From: an uncultured Oscillospiraceae bacterium
GTDB lineage: Bacteria > Bacillota > Clostridia > Oscillospirales > Oscillospiraceae
DNA: 10,501 nucleotides
Reading direction: 5' to 3'
Assembly (NCBI GenBank): GCA_949093475.1
Contig: CARXAY010000007.1
Location: forward strand, 4,103-14,603
The notes under the pieces were generated by a model, which was given only the letters and a program-made list of their open reading frames with translations, ran no database searches and had not been told where the DNA came from. Positions 1 through 9,100 of the stretch are shown here, one piece after another. How positions within the stretch are numbered: the first letter of the stretch is position 1; each line of letters opens with the position of its first letter. The position numbers and the translations under genes were made by a program.

Positions 1-66
1 CCCGTTTGTCTGGTCATCATCCTGTTCAGCTCCCTCGCCAACGTGCTTGGCTGGATCTCTCTGTAA
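1..66 (+). CDS. C-terminal end of a membrane protein (partial)
   Basis: Reading from base 1 in the frame that ends at the TAA at 64-66 gives 21 residues, PVCLVIILFSSLANVLGWISL. They are almost entirely hydrophobic and look like the final transmembrane helix of an integral membrane protein, perhaps a transporter or permease. The start lies outside the window, so family and function cannot be assigned. The stop is followed 18 bases later by a strong terminator hairpin, which supports this being a true gene end. The gene converges on the giant sialidase gene, so the two are not in one operon. The tail is too short to exclude chance, but the frame, hydrophobicity and terminator agree. Confidence 0.6.
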   Translation, partial: PVCLVIILFSSLANVLGWISL

Positions 67-70
67 GCTC

Positions 71-122
71 CCAAAACACAAGAAAAGGGGTACGGGCCAT
101 TGGCCCGTACCCCTTCTTTTTT
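71..122. terminator. Bidirectional Rho-independent terminator between convergent genes
   Basis: A perfect 15-bp inverted repeat (85-99 AAGGGGTACGGGCCA, 101-115 TGGCCCGTACCCCTT) is followed on the + strand by a T-rich run at 114-122. On the - strand it is followed by a T-rich run complementary to 71-86. It can therefore end both the + strand membrane-protein gene stopping at 66 and the - strand giant gene stopping at 135. The repeat is GC-rich in the middle and is the only element in the 68-base convergent gap. Confidence 0.92.
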
Positions 123-134
123 CGTTTGTTGCGG

Positions 135-3100
135 TCAGTCGGCCGCCTTTTTCTCGATGCTGTTGCAGAAACGCATGAGGATGGCAGCGACCTCGCCGCG
201 GGTGGCGGTACTCAGCGGGTCGAGGCCCTCTGCGCCCTTGCCGTTGATCAGCCCGGTGGCTACGGCCCAGCCCATGGCGTCCTCCGCCCAGCCGGAGACC
301 GTTCCGCCGTCATGGAAGACGGTCAGGTCGCCCCGGGCGCTCACGTCATAGCCCCGATGCTCCGCGTAACGGAACAGGAAAACTGCCAGTTGTTCCCGGG
401 TCACGTCGTCCATCGCCCGGAAGCTGCCGTCGTCCATTCCCTTGGCAATCCCGGTCTGTTCGCCCCAAGCCGCGCCGCTGCTGTACCAAGAGTCCGAAGC
501 CACGTCCATGAACTTGGCCGGCGCTACCTCCGGCTCTTGCTCCATGCGGTAGAGAATGGTCACGATCATGCCGCGGGTGGTGTTCATGCGCGGCTCGAAG
601 CTGGTCTCGGACACGCCCATCATCAGCCCTTGCTCCACCACGAACTTGGCCGCGTCGTAGAACCAGTCGCCGCCCTTCACGTCCTCAAAGAGCTTGGGCA
701 GGTTGGCCAGCGGCACATCGGGATCGTCCAGCTCCTCCTCCGGCGGGGTAGACGGTTGGTTGCTGCCACCGCCGCCGCTGCTGCTTCCGCCGCCGCTTCC
801 ACCGGTATTTCCGCCGGTGCTGCTCTCCCGCAGCGTGACGGTCACATCCACCCGTTTGGCCTCACAGCCGTCCGCGCTCAGGATAAAGACCAGCGTGCGG
901 TCTCCGCTTCCCACCGGCGCGGTCACCGTGCCGGTATACGCGCCGTTCCGGCCTTTGGTCAAGGCCACCGTATCCCCGTCCTTGGTCAGGGTCACGCCGG
1001 TCACATCCTCCGGGATGCCGGATACGGTCACAGTCAGCGTGCCGCCGGAGGCAACGGAGGTGGGGCTGACGGTCAAGGCCGCCTTGCTCAAATCGCCATG
1101 TTCCGGCTCATCGGGTTCATCGGGCGTATCCACCGTCAGCGTCCAGCCTTCGCCCAGCACTTCCGCCACGGTCAGCTCCTTGTAGGTCACGTCATTGATC
1201 CCGTGGCCGCGGGTGGCGTACGGCTCATAGAGCCAGCCAAAGCGGTCGGTCTTGACCCCATCCACTTGGATCTGGGTCAGGCAGGAGTATACAAAGTCTG
1301 CCGTTCCAAGCAGCTTGTTCACCTCGCCCAGCCATGTGACCGGATGACCTTCCTCTGTGCTGACCGAGCCGAAGCGCACCACGCCGGTGTCCCGATAGCT
1401 CCACCCCTCGTTGGCATTGTAGTTTCCGTTGCCCTCGGGGAAGGAGGCCACAATGATATTCTCATAGACGTTGCCGTCGGGATCGGTCAGCTTCCCTTCC
1501 ACGTTGATCACGGAGATCATGCAGTTGGCGCAGTAGCCCCAGCCCTCATCCAGCTTGGTCGCGCCCCAAGTCTCGCCGCCGTCGGTGCTGTCGCTGTAGC
1601 CCACATAGCGGCCGAGGTTACGGGAATACATCCGCACCGAGCCGTCAGGCAGGTTGATGATCTGGGATTCACTGGTTTTTTTGCCCACGGTATTCTGGGC
1701 GCGGCCGCCGCGATGCCATGTTGCGCCGTGGTCGTCGGAATAGATGGCGCTGGCGTGTTCGCCGCCCACGTTGTCATACACCGCAAAGAGGATGCGGCCG
1801 TCCTCGGCAATCAAGCCCCGGCCCGGTCCTGCGCCAAAGAACGCCGCGCCGGCGCCCGGCGTCGTGCCCCGCAGGTTGGTGAGAATGGGATCGCTCCACT
1901 CTAACTTGCCGGTGGTCTCGTTGACCTCCGCGCTGCGGAGCATCAGGAAGCAGGTGGGGAACACCCGCCACTCGGACTGGCGGAAGAACAGGTTATTCTG
2001 AACGATCTTGTCGCTGCCGTACTGGAGCACCATCTCCCGCTCGACCGCGTTTGCGTCCACATGGTAGATGTTGTAGAACGCGTCCACATAGAGGCCATTG
2101 CAATCGGTCGCTCCGGCAGAACTCTCGATGGGATAGAGGGTGACGGTCTCGCCGTTCACCGTGAACTCCGTCCCCTCCTTGCTCACATAGTAGGTATACA
2201 AGCCGGCGTTTCCGGGAGCTTTTTGATTCACATAGGTCGGCACATGGGCCACCAGCAGGCGATCCTGCCCGTCAAAGCCGGTGCTGCCGGAAGTACCCTT
2301 GCCGTCGGCGGAGGTCACGTCCACCAGCATCCACACTTTCTTGGTGACGGGGTCTTGGATCAGCGCCGGGTCGATGAACGCCGTGCTGAGCCGGTCGCTT
2401 ACCGTGTTGGCATAGTCGCCGAAGTAGTTGACGAACTCCCAATCCCACGTCTGGCCGTTGTCCTTGGAGACGGAGACGATGGTTTCCAGATTGCTGGGGT
2501 TATCCACGCCATGGCTCCAGCGCACGTCCGCCGCCGCCACCAACCAGCCGTTGGTCAGCGTAATGATGGCAGGGATGCGGAACTGATTGCTGCCGCCCAA
2601 GCCGGGCTTGCAGGGCTGGTCGCTGCCCGTGCCACTGAAGGTGGTCTGGGCCTCTTCCCGTCCGGTCAGATCCGCGGTCTCCATAACCGGCGTGTAGAGC
2701 TTCAGGGCGAAGGGGTCGCTCCCCATCCGCCAACTGCCGTCCCACTTCAGATACTGTGTCCCCGACTTCAGATAGAATGTGCCGCTTGCCGCACCCTCCT
2801 CCACGGTGAACACGCTGCCCTCGTTATTCAGCGCAAGCTGGCTGCCCGAGGCCGTGGTGGTCAAATACTTGCTGTTCTTGTAGCTGACGAGCTTATAACC
2901 GCCGGTCACCGGCCGCAGACCCCAGAGCTGGCGCTCAACTTCGCCGTCCAGCGTCACGCGGGTCTCATCCGCGTTCAGCGTCGCGATATAGTTGTCGGTC
3001 GCAGTATCGGTCGCCCACATGGCTCTTGTACCGCCGTTGACGTTGGGGGCGATCACCGCGTACAGCGTCCCGTCGCCCTTGACGGCGGCGCGCTGGGTCG

Positions 3101-6100
3101 CCTGCTGATAGGTCATGGTCTGGTTGATGCCGGTCACGCCGGGCATTTTGAAGTTAAAGGGCGGGTATACCGCTGTCTTAATGACAAACATCCCTTCCCC
3201 TTCCACTTTTTCCACCACAAACTTGGTGGGGGTCGCGGTGCAGGGAAGCTGATTGTAGCTGCCAAGCGCGCCGATGTTCAGATAGCGCTCCTGACTGGTG
3301 CTGGCCACGCTCTTGATGGTGTAATAGCCGTCGCCGGTGCTGGTGAACCGGAAGCCGTGCGCGTTGTCGTTCCCGGTACACTGGTTGGTTTTATCCTTGT
3401 TGTCCGTATTATCCACGTGCATCCAGCGGTTGCCAGACCAGAGCTTATAGACGCCGTCCGCCATCTCTGTGACCTTTTCCCCGTTGGTGTTGGTGGCGCT
3501 CTCCTTGTAGAGGGTGATGCTGTACGGCTCCGCGCTGGTGCCCCAGCCAACATTCGGGCCGGGCGTCCCGGAGGTGAAGCTCACATAGGCCCACATCATT
3601 TCCTCGGGCAGGGTGGGTTCGACCGGCACAAACGCCGGCAGGTCTTCCTCCGTCAGCGCCCACGCCCAGTTTTCGCCCATGATGTCCCCGGCTGTAAAGC
3701 TGTCAGACCGAATATCCGTAAAATTGTTGCCCGCGCTGTTGGGCACGTCGCTTACCGTCTCATACAGCAGTGCAAACCCGTCCGTCGGCCGGTTTTGTGC
3801 GTCCAGCTTCTGGGTCAGGCAGGAGTAAATATAGTCGTCCCGATAGCGGGTGACTTCTTCATTGAGCCAAGTGACCAGCCCGGTCTCGGTGCTGTAAGAA
3901 CCGATGCGGATCGCGCCGTTGGTACGCTTGGAGGCGCCGCCGTTGGCCGTGCCCTGAGGATAGGCGCCCATGATCAGGTTCTTATATACTGTGCCATCCG
4001 GCCCGCGCAGGACGCCCTCCACATTGATGAAGGACACCATGCAGCCCTGCCCGTTCTGGTTGTTGGCGTTCAGGGCGCTGTCCCGCACAGAGACGCTCCA
4101 AGTTGCACCGCCGTCATAGCTGTCGGCATAGCTGATGGTGGGCCGGCCGTTGCGGGAATACATCCGCAGGAACGTGCCGTCCGCCGGATCGTCGCTCACC
4201 GGCAGCACAACGACCTGAGATTCGCTGGACTTCCCGGTGTCGTTTGTGGTCACATCAGGGGTGCGCTCCCCCCGCGTCCAAGTCACGCCGCCGTCGTCGG
4301 AGTAGATCACGCTGGCCAGCTCGTTGCCGGTGGCGCTGTCATACAGCGGGAAGATGATGCGCTCCTTCCCGTTCACCGTGGCCACCGCTCCCCGGCCCGG
4401 ACACACACCGATAAAGTGTTCGTTGTCATGCTTGATCTGCGCGTTGAGCAGATAGGGCGCGCCCCAAGCAAGACCGTTTTCGGTGACCGTCGCCTTACGA
4501 AGCATAATAAAGGCGGTGGGGAACGCCTTCCAATCCGACTGGGTATAAAACAGGTTGTTGTGGATGAGATTCGCGCTTTCCTGCTGTACCGCGGCGACGG
4601 GCTTAAAGCCCTCTTCGCCGTAGTCGTAGTAGGTGTTGAAGAAAGCGTCCGCATAGTAGCCGGTTCGGCTGTCGTCCGCAGCGGCGCAGATGGGCCACAG
4701 CGTCACGGCCGCGTCGGCCGCTCCGCCCAGAGCGGCCATGCTGACCGTCCGCTCCGCCCCCGCTTCGGCGTTGTTGATGTCCACATAATAGTCGTAGGTG
4801 TAGCCCTTGAGGTCGTTGTTATGCACGTTATCCATCGTATACCCGTTGGCGGCCGGGATATAGCCCACCAGCAGGCGGCCCTCGCCGTCAAAGCCCGTGC
4901 CGATCTTGCCGCCGTTCACATAGGGCGGCTGGAGGTCTACCAGCAAATAGACCTCATCCGTCACCTTGCTCTGCACCACAGAGGGGTCGATGAAGGAGGC
5001 GCTGCCTGCCTTATTGGCGTTATAGGTCACCGCCAGATTCTTATTGGGGGCGGCATAGTCGGCAAAGTAGTTGACCACCTCATACTCCCATGTCTTGCCC
5101 CCGTCCTTGGAGAGGGAGACGATGGTGTCCAGATTGTTGGGGGAGTCGTAGGTCGTAAACCACCGGATGTCCGAGGTCGCCATAAGCCAACCGTTGGACA
5201 GGGTGGTCAGGGACGGGATGCGGTAATAGCTGTCGGGGTCATTTGGGTTCATGGGACGGTCGTTCGTCCCCTTAAACTCGGTCTGGGCCAACCCCAGTTC
5301 TACCTCATTCTCCCGGAACAGTCTGACCTTGGCTTCATTGTCTTGGAAGCCCCACGCGGTGGCGTTGGTATCCGGGAACGCCAGATACTTCCCGGCGGCA
5401 TTTCGCACGGTATATTCCCCGTTCGCCGTATGGGCAACGGTGAAGAGTTCCTCCGTGGTATTCAGAACCAACTGCTTCCCGCTGGCCGTGCTGGTCAAAT
5501 ACTTGCCGCCGTTGGAACGAATGGCATATTTGCCCCCTTCTCCCTGCACAAACGTCCACTTGTGTTCATTATGCATGATGCCCACGGTAGTGTCGTTATC
5601 GTTGTCGGTCACGGTAGCGCCGCATTGGTTGGTCGTTCCGCCGCTGTCGTGCATCCCTACCACGCGGCCGGTGGCGGAAACGATGCTGTAAACGCCTTCC
5701 TCCACGCCGTCTGTGTCCAGCACATACTCATACGCCTTGGGCTCTACCGGCGCGGGCATCTTGGTGGGCTCGGCGTTGGCGTCCATCTCCACCTGCGCGC
5801 TGGCAAAGGTCACCGTCTTGGCGGCGTTCTTCATCACGCCGGTGGCGGAGACGGTATACGTGCCGTCGGGCAGGGTCAAAACAGGCGTCTCCCCCGCCTC
5901 GGCGGTGACGCTCCAGCTCTGGCCGTCCTTGGTGGCCGTAAGGGTAGTGCGCCCCAGATTGGCGTCCAGCGTGCCGGGGGTCAAGGTCAGCTTGCTGCCG
6001 TTGGTGCGCACCGCGTCGCCGACGCTGACAGAAGAGTTCTCCGTGGTCATGCCATCCCAGAGGTAGTCCAGATTGCAGATCTCGTTGGCGTCATTCCACA

Positions 6101-9100
6101 AGCCCATTTCCCGGATGAGCATCTGGAAGATCTTCAGCTGGCCCACCACGCCGGGGTGAAGGTTGTCGCCATAGAACTGGGCGCTGGTGGGGTACTTGCA
6201 CCAAGGGTAGTTGTTGATGGTGTGCTGGGTGGCCGTCATCTGATCCACTAAGATCAGCTTTTGCTCCTGTGCAAACGCCTGCAGCTGGGCTACATATGCG
6301 CTCATCTGGGGATGTTTGTCATCCCAAAAGCCGGTGGGGGTGCGCAGGACGATAATGACGTTGGGGTTCTTTGCCCGGATCTCGGTCACGATCTTCCCCA
6401 GATTCTCCTTGTAAGTCTCCTTGGAGATGGCCATATCGCCCGTCAGGTTGGTGGAGCAGTCGTTGGTGCCCAACATAATGATCGCCACATCGGGGGTGAA
6501 GGGCTTCAGGCGGTAATCCTTGGCGTTCAGCGTACTGGCCGTGGTGGCGCTGGACACACCGGCGTTGACCACCACGTCCGTCGTTCGGCCGATGGTGTCC
6601 AGATACTCCTCCATCAGCTGGGGCGCGGAGTCGTAGCCGCTCACCAAAATACCGTGGGTGATAGAATCGCCCACAAAGAGCCATGTCAAAGATTTATTGG
6701 GATTGGCGGCCAGCAGGTCGGAGATCTTCTGCTGTTCGCTGTTCAGGGCGGGCTTCCCCTCTGCGCCGTTCACCGTGCCGTAAACGGTGGCATACTGGGT
6801 CTGCCCGTGATCGGCGCGGGTGATGAGGGTATAGGCCTCCCCGTCAGGCAGGCCGGTAACGGCGGCGGTATTCGTTCCTGTGCCGGAGACAGTCATGCCG
6901 CCTGCCAGCTTCACCTGATAGGTAAATTCGCCGGTCAGGCCGCCAATGGTCATCACGCCGTCCGCGAAGGTCACCGTGGGCGTGACCGTCTTATCGAAAG
7001 CGGGCATGGCCGCCTCGGCATAGCGGTTCTGGGCGTTGCCGGGGAAACCGCTGGCCGAGCCGCCCACCGCCACCGCCAGCTTGCTGCCCAGCTCCATGTG
7101 GCCGTCGGCGTTGGGGTGGCCGTCTTCGGTCAGCTGCGCGGCGGTCAGGGCAGCGGCGTCCACCACCACAATGTGGCTGTATTTTGCCGTATCGGTCTTA
7201 TACCCGGCCACCACGCTGTCCACCTTGTCGTTCAGGGCGGACAGGCTGCTGTCGTAGGACTTCATAATGACGGCAAATCCGCCGTTGTTCTCCCGCAGAG
7301 CGGTGGCCTTGTCGATGAAGGCAGCCAGATCGGTCTCAAAGGAGCTTGCGTTCGCCAAATCCTCTTTGCCCACCATGTAGGTCACGGCCCGGGGGGCGAA
7401 GGCCGTCACCCGCTCGGCCCAACCGGCCTCGCTGACGATGGTATGCAGCGTCAGCGAGGCGTAGGCGGTGTTGATCACATACCGCTGTCTGGCAGGGCTG
7501 AAGCTGCCCATAGCGTTCTCGTCGCCGTTCAAATTGAAGTGCCAGCGGAAATACTCCTCAAAGTGGCCCGCGAAGCTCCGTCTGCCCCGGGTCTGGTCAA
7601 ACTGCCCGGCCACGTCCGCGCCGCCGGTGAACACCCAAGTGTTGCCCGGCTCGGCGTTGAACATCTCGCCGATGGCTTCGCCCGGACAATACTCGCTCTC
7701 CCACCAGATATAATAAGAGCCGTCAGAGCCGTTCACGGGCGTGACATAGAAGATCGTCCCCGTGTCTCCCAGAGACAGCGCGTTGCGCTCGGCGCGGAGA
7801 TATTTTGAGGTGTTGGCGCTTTGAATGGTGTAGCCCCGCTCCTCCGCAACATAGCTGAAGCGGAAATGATGGGCGCTGTCGGCGTGGCTGTCACTCTGCG
7901 CCTGACCGCTGCAATAGTTGACCGTGCCATCCGAAACGTGCATCCAGCGGGTGTAGCCGACAGAATCATAAATGCCGTAGAGTCCGCTGTTGATGACGCC
8001 GTCGGTATCCTTGGTGTAAGTCCCCACCGCGCCGTCGGCAGGGGTCACATTGTAAAGCTCAAGAACGGATTCTGTGCTGATCCCCTCCCAGCCGGGGGCG
8101 CAGTTCAGATAGTGCTGCACCTTGGTGAGATCCTTCTCGCGCTGCTCGATGGTCTCGCCGGGGTCGGGCGGGGTCTCCCGCTCGACGGCCCACCAAATGT
8201 AATAAGACCCGTCAGCGCCGTCTCTGACAGGCGTCACATAGAACTCCTCGCCGGTGGTTGTGAAAATATAGGTATTGATCGTCTTGCCAGTATTAAAGCG
8301 GGCATTTTCCTTGATCTCGTGGGTCAAATAGTATCCAGCGCCACCATGCGGGCTCTGGAGCTTATATCCGCCCTCTGTTCCCGCAAACAGCTTGAACTGA
8401 TAGGCCGTGTTGCCGCTTGCAGCATTGCCGCTCGGCCAAACGTACGCCACCGTCGTCGAATCGACCGTGTATGTCCCGCTCATCACCTGTCCATTACAGA
8501 CAATGCGGTAAGGGGTGTTGGTGGCCGGGGCGGCAGTGATCGCCGCGCCGTTGTCGTCTTGGATCGTCACCGCCGTGGCGGTGGTTCCTCCGGTGAACCC
8601 GGCGTCACTGAAGGCCAGATAATGCACCTCTTTGCCCTCTGCCTCCGCCTTGGCCGGGGTGTAGGGCTGGTTCTTGGTGTAGAGATACAGGCCGTTGGTA
8701 AATGTGCCAAGGTCATTCGTTACTCCAATAAAGCCGCTTGTAGCACCGCAGAAATTCGAGCAAAAACCTGTCGCTGTTTCCTTTGCTTGGAAAAACACAA
8801 AGTAGCGGCCACTCGTACCCCCCTGATTGAATTGATAGCTTCCGTTCGCGAGATTCACGACCGTGAGATTGCTCCCGGCCGCCGGCGCAGCGACCCCCAT
8901 TGCACTATTATTGAGCGTCAGGTTATACCCGCCGCCACTAATGCCGTAAGAAGCGCCGTTGGTGCTGCTGCTCAGAGTAAAGTGCAGCGCGCTCATGTCA
9001 ATGGAAGCCGTCCCCCCATAGTTCTGGGCGGTCACAGCGCCGTTCGCAACGGTAAGCCGCGCCGTCAGGTTGCTGCTCTTTGCAGCCCCAAACGTATCGC

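Noticed and set aside
757..820. GGN/AGC-rich simple repeat as an independent repeat element
   Set aside because: It is in frame and encodes the Gly/Ser linker between the Ig-like and SLH domains, so codon repetition explains it.
2061..6251. A 4.2-kb open frame on the + strand opposite the giant gene, with shorter companions at 6-1904, 6261-7808 and 7821-9440
   Set aside because: All four are in the same register, exactly antisense to the codons of the giant gene. They stay open only because the gene rarely uses TTA, CTA and TCA, which read as stops on the other strand. Their translations are low-complexity (rich in His, Val, Gly, Ala, Arg) with no recognisable domain.
7050..7679. Frameshift or sequencing error as the cause of the missing SGNH catalytic residues in copy 1
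   Set aside because: The frame is continuous on both sides. All sequence blocks are in frame with the same spacing as copy 2, and the changes are separate substitutions at scattered positions.
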